DNA of 23,161 bases from an uncultured Bacilli bacterium (GTDB lineage: Bacteria; Bacillota_I; Bacilli_A; RF39; UBA660): positions 1 to 23,161 of the forward strand of contig CAJTSN010000026.1 in the NCBI GenBank assembly GCA_910578745.1, in the 5' to 3' direction. Shown one piece after another: positions 6,287 through 15,900 of the stretch. The translations under genes and the position numbers were made by a program. Each line of letters begins with the position of its first letter. Position 1 is the first letter of the stretch. The notes below the pieces were generated by a model that was given only the letters and a program-made list of their open reading frames with translations, did no database searches and was not told the origin of the DNA.

Positions 6287-7309
6287 ATGAAAATAGAACA
6301 AGAAATTTTTAAAGGATATCAATTGGAAAAGGAGAAATTAGTTCCTTATGGTTTTTTTGAAAAAGAAAATACCTATTTTTTTACAGAAAAAATTATGGAT
6401 GATATGTTTGAGGTAGAGATAAAAATTTTTTCTGATGGGGCTATTGAAGGAAAAATTGTCGATTTAGCGTTCAATGAAGAGTATACAAACTATAGAATTG
6501 AGACACAGACTGGAGAATTTGTCCATCAGATTCGCGAGACTTTTTTGAATATTCTTTTAAAGATACGGAATACCTGTTATAAAAGGGAATACTTTAAAAC
6601 GAAGCAGGCCAATCGTATTACAAAATTAATAATAGAAAAGTATGGAGATGTACCTGAATTTCCATGGGAAAAAGGGGTTTATGCAGGAGTCTTTCGAAAT
6701 CCAATGACACAAAAATGGTATGCTTTATTGATGGAAATTGATAAAAATAAAATTACAGAGAAAACAGGCAAAGTAGAAATTTTAAATGTGAAATTAGATG
6801 AAAATAAGATTACAGAACTCTTACAGAGAGATGGTATATATAAAGCCTATCATATGAATAAAAAAAATTGGCTGACTCTTGTTTTAGATGATACATTAAA
6901 GGATGAAGAAATTATGACCTATATTGAAGAAAGTCATTCGTTTACAGAAAAGCAAAAAGAATGGATTATTCCTGCCAATCCAAAATTTTATGATGTGATC
7001 CATTGTTTTGATGATACAGATACAATTCTTTGGAAACAAGCAAAAAAAGTAGGAGTGGGAGAATTTGTTTTTATTTATGTAGGGGTTCCTTATTCTGCTA
7101 TTTTGTATAAATGTGAAGTTTTGAAGGCTGCGATTCCTTATACATATAAAGATGAGAATCTTTCGATTACAGAAGGAATGCAAATAAAAGTAATTAAAAG
7201 ATATCAACCAGATGAATATCCTCTTGAAAAACTAAAAAGTTTTGGAGTAACAACGATTCTAGGTCCAAGAAGTATGCCCATTTCTTTAAGTAAAGAGATG
7301 AATAAATAA
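6287..7309 (+). CDS. MmcQ/YjbR-like protein with C-terminal EVE/PUA-like domain
   Basis: 340 residues from ATG 6287, chosen because GGAGG at 6277-6281 is 5 nt upstream; an ATG at 6275 would overlap that site. Residues about 1-220 resemble the MmcQ/YjbR family (CyaY-like fold, putative DNA-binding), with YGDVPEFPWEKG (119-130), VFRNPMTQKWYALLM (135-149), AYHMNKKNWLTLVLDD (187-202) and DEEIMTYIEESHSFT. Residues about 226-335 resemble EVE/PUA-like domains: WIIPANPKFYDV, a W-K-Q box, GEFVFIYVGVPYSAILYKCEV. EVE domains bind modified bases in DNA or RNA, so the fusion may read nucleic acid modification; that is inference. A TATAAT at 6191-6196 could be its -10 box. Confidence 0.75.
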   Translation: MKIEQEIFKGYQLEKEKLVPYGFFEKENTYFFTEKIMDDMFEVEIKIFSDGAIEGKIVDLAFNEEYTNYRIETQTGEFVHQIRETFLNILLKIRNTCYKREYFKTKQANRITKLIIEKYGDVPEFPWEKGVYAGVFRNPMTQKWYALLMEIDKNKITEKTGKVEILNVKLDENKITELLQRDGIYKAYHMNKKNWLTLVLDDTLKDEEIMTYIEESHSFTEKQKEWIIPANPKFYDVIHCFDDTDTILWKQAKKVGVGEFVFIYVGVPYSAILYKCEVLKAAIPYTYKDENLSITEGMQIKVIKRYQPDEYPLEKLKSFGVTTILGPRSMPISLSKEMNK

Positions 7310-7352
7310 TTTTAAAGTTTTTTTAGATGAGTTTTTTTAATCAAAAACGGAT

Positions 7353-7381
7353 TTGAATGTCATTTTTCTTTGTATTATAAT
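7353..7381 (+). promoter_or_regulatory. promoter left in front of a decayed regulator gene
   Basis: TTGAAT (7353-7358) and TATAAT (7376-7381) are spaced by 17 bp. The only thing downstream is the broken XRE-like start at 7404, so this looks like a surviving promoter of a lost gene. Confidence 0.55.
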
Positions 7382-7403
7382 GGGTATAAGAAAGAAGTGT
7401 TCT

Positions 7404-7445
7404 ATGAAACAAAATAAGATAGGAAAGTGTATTGCCACATATTGA
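7404..7445 (+). pseudogene. remnant of an XRE-family regulator N-terminus
   Basis: The first codons read MKQNKIGKCIA, as in many Firmicutes XRE/Cro-type regulators (usually followed by x-LRKEK-x-x-TQ). After 13 codons there is a stop, followed by KEK in the same frame and more stops. Only the beginning is recognisable and the helix-turn-helix itself is gone. From 7446 to 7700 I see no further gene. Confidence 0.35.
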
Positions 7446-7701
7446 AAAGAAAAAATATAAATGAGTGGTGACTGCATGTAAAAGAACGTGCCAGTTCAAA
7501 TTGAAATATTTTTGTATAAATAACACATAAATAATTTTTAGGTAAAATATAGATTTTACAAGTTTGAAATCGTTTTGAAGTATAAATTTCGCTAGAAAGT
7601 TTTTATTTATAAGATTTTCTAGACTTTGTAGTGTTTTTCATATTTTTTATAATTTTATTATGTATTGTCATTATAAGTAGTAATTTGAAAGGATGTTTTC
7701 T

Positions 7702-8233
7702 ATGATTATATGGATAAATGGTAGTTTTGGCGTAGGGAAAACTACCATATCTAAAAGGTTAAAAAATAAGTGATTCAATATTATATAATCCTGAGTAAGT
7801 AGGGGGATTTCTTGATGAAAAATTTACCAAGAATAGAAGATAATTTTCAGGATAATAAATTATGGAGAAAACTTAAATATTAAAATATCTAAATGAGAAT
7901 TATCAAACAATTATTGAACCAATGACAATAACAAATTCTAATCATTATGAAGAAATAGTTGGAAAATTACAGAAAAATGGGATAGAGATAGCAGAGCTTA
8001 TCTTGATAGTTACTAAAGATAATTTAAGTAAATGATTAGATAAAAGGGGTAATAGTACAAAGTATGCTTATCAACAGATTGATAGATGTATAGAGTGTTT
8101 TAATTCTAATTTTAAAGGGCAAGAAATGAATCCAGATGAAAATGACATAGATGTAACTATTGCCAAAATTTTGAGTTTATTAGATGAATATCTAAGTGTA
8201 AAAAATGGATTATACATTACAAGGAGGGATTTT
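7702..8233 (+). pseudogene. decayed P-loop kinase/AAA-type ATPase
   Basis: The gene starts well (AAAGGATG site, then MIIWINGSFGVGKTTISKRL with a Walker A GSFGVGKTT) but meets a TGA at 7771. Further recognisable pieces lie in shifting frames: YNPE and VGGFLDE near 7780-7820, IEPMTITNSNHYEEIV near 7913-7960, and a C-terminal part MNPDENDIDVTIAKILSLLDEYL at 8126-8200. Together they outline a small nucleoside- or antibiotic-kinase-like ATPase of about 180 residues with several frameshifts and stops. It is not functional. Confidence 0.6.
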
Positions 8234-8467
8234 ATGAATTTAAAATTATTGCCATTAGAAAATAAAGATTTTGAAGTATTTAAAAGAGATCTGCAAAAGT
8301 CTTTTTAGTTAGGTGTAGAGGAAGAAGGACTCGATGAATCTTCTTTTAATAATAAAATATTACCAGAAAAGGATATAGATAATTCTTTGAATGATATAAA
8401 CGCTAAAGTGTATAAAACCGTTTTAAATGATAAAATAGTTGTGTCATTTTTAAATATCTGTAAATGA
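8234..8467 (+). pseudogene. truncated GNAT-type acetyltransferase
   Basis: An excellent AAGGAGGGA site precedes ATG 8234. The frame reads MNLKLLPLENKDFEVFKRDL, has a TAG at 8306-8308, and continues in the same frame with EEEGLDES, ILPEKDIDNSLND and AKVYKTVLNDKIV up to TGA 8465-8467. This is the start of a GNAT N-acetyltransferase as found beside small kinases in Firmicutes; the acetyl-CoA-binding half is missing. Premature stop plus truncation make it a pseudogene. From 8468 to 8628 there is no gene, only an AT-rich stretch with a TATAAT at 8574-8579. Confidence 0.5.
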
Positions 8468-8628
8468 ACTGATGAATAGATAGAAAATGGAGAACGTATT
8501 CTAAAAAGAGGAATTCAATACTATTTATCGTTTTTACCGATTTTCTTTATATACATTTTGAATAAAAATATTGTATAATATATATATCAATTAAGATATC
8601 AATTTTATTTATTGAAAGGAGTTTATTT

Positions 8629-9558
8629 ATGAAAAAACTGAAATCTTTTGTTCTTTTATTGTGTTTTAGTTTCTTACTATGTGGTTGTACGAAACAGGAA
8701 AAGGTAGATCCTATTAATCAAAATACACCATTGTTATTTGAAGTGACCAAGAATGGAACAGAAAACAAACTCTATCTTTTTGGGTCGATTCATGCAGCAG
8801 AAGAATCGCTATATCCACTTCCTAATTATGTCATGGACGCTTATAAAAAAAGTAAGGTGTTAGCTGTCGAATTTGACTTAGTGGAATATATGGAAGATTT
8901 ACCAAAACAAATGTCTGATTTAACAAGATTTGTCAATCCAGAGAATAAAAAAATTTCTGATTATATTTCGGCGGAAATTTATGAGGAAAGTGTCCAGATT
9001 CTTACAAATGCGGGCCTTTATAGTTTCGTACTTGATTCCTATAGTCCTATTATGTGGTATACTTTATTAGAAAACGCTGCAATTGAAGATGTTCAACTTG
9101 AAACCCTATATGGAGTTGATCAATATTTTTTACAATTAGCAAAAGAAGATGAGAAGGAAATTTTAGAATTAGAATCGGCAGATTATCAGTATGCTGTACT
9201 ATCCAGTTTTGATTATGAGATGCAAGCTTATTTGTTGGAACAAGGCGTTTCGGAGTATGAAAAGTCGAAACAAAATCTGTTAAAACTCTACGAACTTTAT
9301 AAAAAGGGAAATAAGGAAGAATTAGAAGAAATTGTATTTTCAGAGGATGATCGTTCTAATTCCTATATGGAGGAATATACCAATAAATTAGTGACAGTTA
9401 GAAATCAAAACATGGCAGCTTCTTTAGAAAAAAGCTTTGAAAAAGGTCAAAACATATTTTGTACTATAGGACTTGCACATATTATAGGAGAAGGAGGAAT
9501 TTTAGATTTACTTAGTCAAAATGGGTATGTTGTTACTATAGTGAATGGGACTACTTAA
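8629..9558 (+). CDS. TraB/GumN-family lipoprotein
   Basis: 309 residues. The N-terminus is a lipoprotein signal (MKKLKSFVLLL..., lipobox LCGC with Cys20 as the lipidated residue), so the mature protein sits on the outer face of the membrane. The rest fits the TraB/GumN (Tiki-like) fold: LYLFGSIHAAE with the GxxH motif (52-55), an EFDL strand, ETLYGVDQYFL in the middle, and the C-terminal box IGLAHIIGEGGILDLL. Members with these motifs are suspected metal-dependent peptidases; activity here is inference. AAAGGAG precedes the ATG. It stands alone, between decayed DNA and the giant protease, and ends in its own terminator. Confidence 0.85.
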   Translation: MKKLKSFVLLLCFSFLLCGCTKQEKVDPINQNTPLLFEVTKNGTENKLYLFGSIHAAEESLYPLPNYVMDAYKKSKVLAVEFDLVEYMEDLPKQMSDLTRFVNPENKKISDYISAEIYEESVQILTNAGLYSFVLDSYSPIMWYTLLENAAIEDVQLETLYGVDQYFLQLAKEDEKEILELESADYQYAVLSSFDYEMQAYLLEQGVSEYEKSKQNLLKLYELYKKGNKEELEEIVFSEDDRSNSYMEEYTNKLVTVRNQNMAASLEKSFEKGQNIFCTIGLAHIIGEGGILDLLSQNGYVVTIVNGTT

Positions 9559-9574
9559 AGAGTAGTCTTATTTT
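9549..9574 (+). terminator. terminator overlapping the end of the TraB-like gene
   Basis: A 7-bp stem GACTACT/AGTAGTC (9549-9555 with 9561-9567) and 5-nt loop are followed by a T-rich stretch. The stop codon lies within the hairpin. Confidence 0.65.
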
Positions 9575-9630
9575 CTTAAAGATTTAATTATGAAATTAGA
9601 CTAGTTGCCCTACCATAAACCCATAAAATA

Positions 9631-9659
9631 TTGGAAATTTGTAAGCTTTATGCTATAAT
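9631..9659 (+). promoter_or_regulatory. distal promoter upstream of the protease gene
   Basis: TTGGAA (9631-9636), 17-bp spacer and TATAAT (9654-9659) with an extended TGC before it. It would start a roughly 265-nt leader ahead of the protease or a separate short transcript containing the small ORF at 9798. Confidence 0.6.
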
Positions 9660-9797
9660 ATAAAAGAAAAAAATTGTTGAAATAACTGGGGTTAGTTATG
9701 AAGAAGCAAAATTATCAATAAAAGAGGGACTACTACTTACATATAATTTTATGAAACTAAATTTTGTGAGAAAATAGTGCTTTTAAGGGAGATAGGT

Positions 9798-9881
9798 ATG
9801 TCCTGTATAAAGAAACGAATCCTATTTTATAATAGTAATAAATTAAAAGGAATGCAAAATTTGTCAAATTTAGATGCTTAA
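9798..9881 (+). CDS. possible 27-residue leader peptide
   Basis: A short frame with a good AAGGGAGAT site 5-6 nt before the ATG encodes a basic 27-residue peptide (begins MSCIKKRILFY). It sits between the two promoters that precede the protease gene, so it could be a leader peptide, an unrelated small protein, or a chance frame. Another stretch at 9676-9777 (VEITGVSYEEAK...) is open but lacks a start and may be a remnant. Confidence 0.25.
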   Translation: MSCIKKRILFYNSNKLKGMQNLSNLDA

Positions 9882-9889
9882 TGTATAAT
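9861..9889 (+). promoter_or_regulatory. proximal promoter of the giant protease gene
   Basis: TTGTCA (9861-9866) and TATAAT (9884-9889) are 17 bp apart. Transcription would begin near 9896, leaving a short leader with an AAGGAGAAG site before ATG 9931. Confidence 0.7.
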
Positions 9890-9930
9890 ACATCGAAAAA
9901 AGGATTATTAAAGAAAAAGGAGAAGTAAGT

Positions 9931-12900
9931 ATGAAAAAAATAACAATTACTGCAATCATAATTGTACTATTGAGCTTAATTTCAATTAACAATGTATTTG
10001 CAATTACAACTGTAGATTCAAAAATAAATACAACCAAAACGGAATTAAAGCAGAATGAAAAAGTGGAGATAACATTTAAATTAGATAATTTTAACGATGT
10101 GAAAAAAGGAATAAACGCTTATAAAGCAACGCTTAAATATGATAAAAGTATTTTTGAAGAGGTTGTTGAAAGTGACTTTGAATGTCAAAATTATTGGGAG
10201 GAGTTAAAATATAATCCCCAAACAGGAGAGTTTGTTGCAATCAAGAAGGTGGGAAGTAAAAATCCTGAAGCTGTAGTGAAAATAACATTAAAAGTTAGAA
10301 GTGGAGTAGAAGCAGGAGCAACCTCTATAAAAATAAAAGATATAACAACTTCAGAAGGTAAAAAGGATATAGAAGTTCCTGAACAAAAAATAACATTAAA
10401 TATAATAAAAGATCAAGTAACAATACCAACGAAGCCTGATAAAGACCATTCAGGAAATACAAACTCAAATTTATCATCTGGTGTAGGTGGAACAAGTACT
10501 GGGGTAGTAACAAAGCCAAATACCAATAATGGTAACAATATTACTGATGATAACAATAATCAAATGGATAATTCAGGAAACAATACAGGTGGGAATGAAG
10601 TAGTGAAACCTACCAATCCTGTAATAAATGATAAAGACAATAATGGAAAAGAGCCTGAAAAGATTAAGAATAAGACGAATACATGTTTTTGGTTACTTAT
10701 TCTAACATGTATTGCAGTAATAATAATTATATCAATAATTATATATCAAAGAAGAAAAAATGATAATATTATAGATAGCAAGAAAAGATATATGTTATTG
10801 TTTGTGATAGGGATATTATTCATAGAAACTATAGGTATAGCAATTGTATATGCCCTTGCGTTTGCTGGGAAGGGTGAGTTAAATAGGGATGGGCAAATAA
10901 ACTACGCTGATGCAAGTTTATTAGAATTACATTTAATTAATTTGAAATTATTACCAGAAGAAGTTCATGAAAATGCAGACATGAATAGTGATGGAAAAAT
11001 AACAATAACAGATTTAAGTTTATTAATTCAAAAACTAGAAAATAAATTGGAATATGAAGTAAACTTATCAAATATAGAAGTCGATAATTATTATCCAAAG
11101 AAAGGTGAAACAATAACAATTACATTTACAGGAGATGTAAGTTATGGTGGTGCTATTCAAAAACTGACAATAAATGGTCAAGAGTATGATGTTCAAAAGA
11201 AAGACAATTCTTACGAATATAGTTTAACCTTAAATGTAGGGGAAACCTCAGGATTTAAATCCTACAAAATGACAGAAGCTCATTTAGATAATGATAAAGT
11301 AGTGAAAATTGATAATACGATTAATATAGATGTCTTAAAAGAAATACCAACGATAAATAATTATAGAGTAGAGGAAGATATAGATAACTCTAAATTAATT
11401 ATTAAATTTGATGTTGTAGATCCAGATAGTAGTATTATGGAAGGATCAATGATAATTCATGGTAGTGATGGAGAACAAAAACTTGAGACAAACATACGAA
11501 AAGGCGAAAATTCTATTGAGTTTGAAGTAGAAAACGAAAAGGAATATACTGCAATATTAGATTTAAAATACAATTTGGATAGTAATAAATTAGAAAATGA
11601 TGAGGAACATGTGGGTGGCTTAAGTTTAGAAAAAACATTACAGTTAATCATCAACTATAACTTTAATATCACAAACATAAAAACAGATAAAGATTTGAAC
11701 TATCAAAATGGGGAACAAGTAAAACTATTCTTTGAAAGTTCCAATGCTTCAAAACATACACCATCAGAAGTTAAAATAAATGGTAAAGTATATAGTGTAG
11801 AATCATTAAGAGATTGTTATGCTGTTGTACTTGAGCCATTAACAAAGCTTGGAGAACAAATTATAACAATAGAATCCGTTACACTTTCTAATGGAAAAGA
11901 GTTTGAACTAACGGAAAACAATACTAAAACAATAAATGTTATCAAAAGAAATCCAAGTATAGCAAATTTAACAACAAGTGAAAATACAGCAAATGAGGAT
12001 TTAAAAGTAATGTTTGACTTAAACGATAAAGATTATGCTGTTTCTATTATAAATATTGAATTATTCGATGATTTAGGAAATAAAATAGTAAGCAAAACAA
12101 TAGATAGAGAAGAAATCAAAGAAACAATAGTGAATGTTTTCTTAGAAACTGATGGGGTAATTACTTCCAAATACCAAGTAAAAATAGCACTAAACTATAA
12201 CTTGACAGGAAAAGAATCAGATAATGTGGAAAATGAAGTTGTATCAGATACTGAAGTAGCCGCAAGTCCAAAAGTATCCATTAAAAATATTGTACCAAAT
12301 ACGTATTATGTCCAAAAAGGTGATGTAGTAAAATTAATATATACACTAGAAACAAATAAAGAATATGACATTGTAAGAATACGGGTGAACAATGTAAATT
12401 GCATCGCAACAAAATTAGAAAATGGCGACTATGAAGTGGCATTAAATGTTGGAAATACTAGTGGACTATATGCTTTAACAACTACAGGATTCTATTATGA
12501 AGACGATTCTTCAGCCATCCTTGAAAAAACAATTCACATTGATATCCTAAAAAATAAACCAAGCATAAAGAACTTTAAACAAGAAGATAATGTAAATATG
12601 AATGAAGTCACACTATCGTTTGATGTTGAAGATAAAGAAAATGCATTTCTAGATGGGAAAGCACTACTAACATTAAATGATAGAACACAAGAAAAGACAG
12701 TAGTAAAAGGATACAATGAGCTCACATTTAATGTAGAACCTGGAGAAAAATATACGTTAGAAATAAAAGCAACTTATGATTTAGATAGTAATAAATTAGA
12801 AGGTTTGAAAGAAGAAGACAATAGAGTAAGAGATGATTCTTTAGAAACAAGAGAAGTTGTTTTAATTGCAGATTATAAATTAAATATAAGTAATATAAAA

Positions 12901-15900
12901 ACATATAATCAATCAGGAGAATCAAAATATTTTGCTAAGAATGAAACTGTTAGGGTAAGTTTTGAAAGTTCTAATATATCTAATTATGAACCAGTAAGTG
13001 TTGTAATAAATAATCATAAATATGATTTAACTAAAAATGGAAATACTTATTATTTTACATTAGAAGGACATAAAACTTATGGGGTTAAAACTTTAGAAAT
13101 AGAAAAGATAGAATTAAGTAATTCTAAAGAACTTGAAATTACTGAAAACAATGAGATAAAATTTACAATCTTAAAAGATAGACCAAAAGCAGAGCAATTT
13201 GGATATTCTGAAAATGTAGATGGAACAATAGCAGCAGTATTCAATTTAGTAGATTTAGAGAATGCTGTTGTTAGTGGTAAAGTGCAGATTTTAAATAATA
13301 ACAAGGTAGTAAAAGAACAAGAAGTAACAAAAGAGTCAAACACGATTACATTCATGCCTTCTGAAGATCAAAATTATGTTTTAAAAGTAATTGTTAATTA
13401 TGATCTAGATATGAATGAACTAGAGGAAAATGCTAATTATTACGAAAATATGTTGTTACTAGAAGCAGACATAACAATGGGTGCAAGAAAACTAGAAATG
13501 AAAGATATCACAAATATTATGGTATATAAAGAAACAACAAATGGAGTAGAAGAAGTAATTGCATTAAGAGAGTCTGATTTAACAAATTTAAATGATTATA
13601 TAGTAAAAGTTCAAATGAAAAATATGCCAGTACTTTATACAAAGATAAAAGAGTATAAAATCGAAGATAATAAGTTAAAATTAACTCTAGATTACGAAGA
13701 TACAGTACAGTATGAAAATAATATAAAACAAGATAAATTAGAAGTGACTTATGGAACTATAAAGAATGGTGTAGCAGAAAATATAAGTTTAGAAACTTTA
13801 ATTAAACAAATAGAAGCAAATCCAAGTGGAACATTTACTTTAACTAGAGACTATGATGCATCAACTTTATCAATTAAAACATCTACTCTAGTAACATCAG
13901 AATTTGTTGGAACTTTAAATGGTAATGGATATACTATTTATAATTTAGATAGACCTTTATTTGATACTACAACAGGCGCAACAATAGAAAATCTAACTAT
14001 AGAAAAAGTAAAATTATCAGGTGCATCAAGTAGGGGAACAATAGCAAATATTGCTAGTAGTACAATAATTAGAAATGTTCATGTAAAAGATTTAACAATG
14101 ATAACAGGCGCTAATCATTCTGCTGGTATAGTAGGTGAAGGAATAGATCTTACAGTAGAAGGATGTAGTACTAAAAACTTTAATATAACAACAAAGGGAC
14201 ATATAAGAATATCAGCAATTGTAGGAAAAATGACAAATGGAAGTATAAAAAACTGTTATGTAGAAGGAACAATTACATCAACAAATACTAATGATGCTAA
14301 TGGAATAGGTGGAATTCTAGGTCATGGTTATGGAATTGAGGCAATCGAAAACTGTATCAGTAAAGTGAGTATTAGTCATACTGGTGGACATAGATTAAAT
14401 GGTGGAATTGTAGGATTATTCGCAAATAAATCATCTAGTCTAAAAAATAGTCTTAGCTTGGCAACAGGAACAAACTTCTATAGTGTACATGGAAATGAAA
14501 GAACAGGAATTTTACAAAATAACTATGAATTAGCTAATTCAGGATTAACAACAAACGTATATGGAACTAGAGTAAAATCTATCACAAAAGAAGAAATAAC
14601 AGAGGATTTCTTTAGAGATAATTTAGGTTTTGATGAAAGTATTTGGAATATTACAAATGCATCATTTGATAGTTTACCAACATTGAAAGCAAGTAAACAA
14701 AATAATGTAATGGGAGAACAAGAAAAGCCTACAAATAATAAATTAAATATACCAGATTATGATAGAATAAAGAGATTAAATGGCTTTAGTAAAGACAAAG
14801 AAATTTTATATCATAACATAAATATATTAATGCCATACTATGATGCTAAATATTTAGTGGAAGATGGTTTAAAAATAACAAATGAAAATATATTAAATAC
14901 CAAAATAATTAAACATATCCTTGCCTATAATACAGACGGAATGGTAACATATTTAACTGATACTGATTATGGAAATCTTAAAAAGATAAAAGTTGTATTT
15001 GATGATAATACAACAAAAGAATATACGATCCGTTTTGTAGAGTTAAAAAATAACATCGCTATTTATACTATTGATGAGTTAAATATAAACTATGCTTATG
15101 ATAACTATGTTGTTAAAGAAAATGCTAGTATCGTAGATGTAGTTACAGAATATATTCGATCTCTTGACTATACAAATGATTTAGATTCACTTACAACTGT
15201 TCTAGATAGTAGACTTTATAGAGATCATTATAATGAAACTCTTAAGTTAGATGCTAGAAAAATGGCTTTACAAATATTACAAAATGATTTAACTAGTCCA
15301 TTAATATTAGATAGTAATATCTTAAATAATAAAATAAAAGCAGAATTAATCGATAGTGAAAAATTAAAATCAATTATATATGCGTACAATTATTATCATC
15401 GTTGGTATGATATTGAAATAGGCAATACTAAAGTATATGATATTATGATGTTTGAAGGAAAAATGTTTAGTAATTCAATGACATTAGATAATTTAGTGAA
15501 TGATGTCTTTACAGGAAATATTTCTACTAATGCAACTCATACATTCTATAAAAGTAAAATTAGTAAATATGCTACTGGAAAGGCTGATATAGGTTCATTC
15601 TTAGACGTTCTTATTACAAATATTGGTGGTTATGACGATGTAAATGACTGGTTTACAAATAATTATCAAGGACTTGTATATGAATTACCAGCAGAGGGAC
15701 ATCCAGATGTTGAATACAGAGGTTGGAGACAACTTAAGAGAAGAAATAATTTCTTATTACCATTTTTGACATTACCTGAAAATGCTGCATATATGGTTTC
15801 TAGTCCAACACAATTTTTAGTGGGTGCGCAAAGAACTTATATAAATAACCCTAATGATGAAAAACAAAGAGAACAACTACGTAAAAAGATTGAAAATTTT

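Noticed and set aside
7702..8467. TGA read as tryptophan (Mollicutes code) to rescue the broken frames
   Set aside because: Intact genes use TGG for tryptophan and TGA as stop (for example at 4871-4873), and the broken frames also contain TAA, TAG and frameshifts.
10600..10760. LPxTG sorting signal before the membrane hairpin of the protease
   Set aside because: Looked for it because streptococcal relatives have one; no LPxTG-like motif is present before residue 252 or at the C-terminus.
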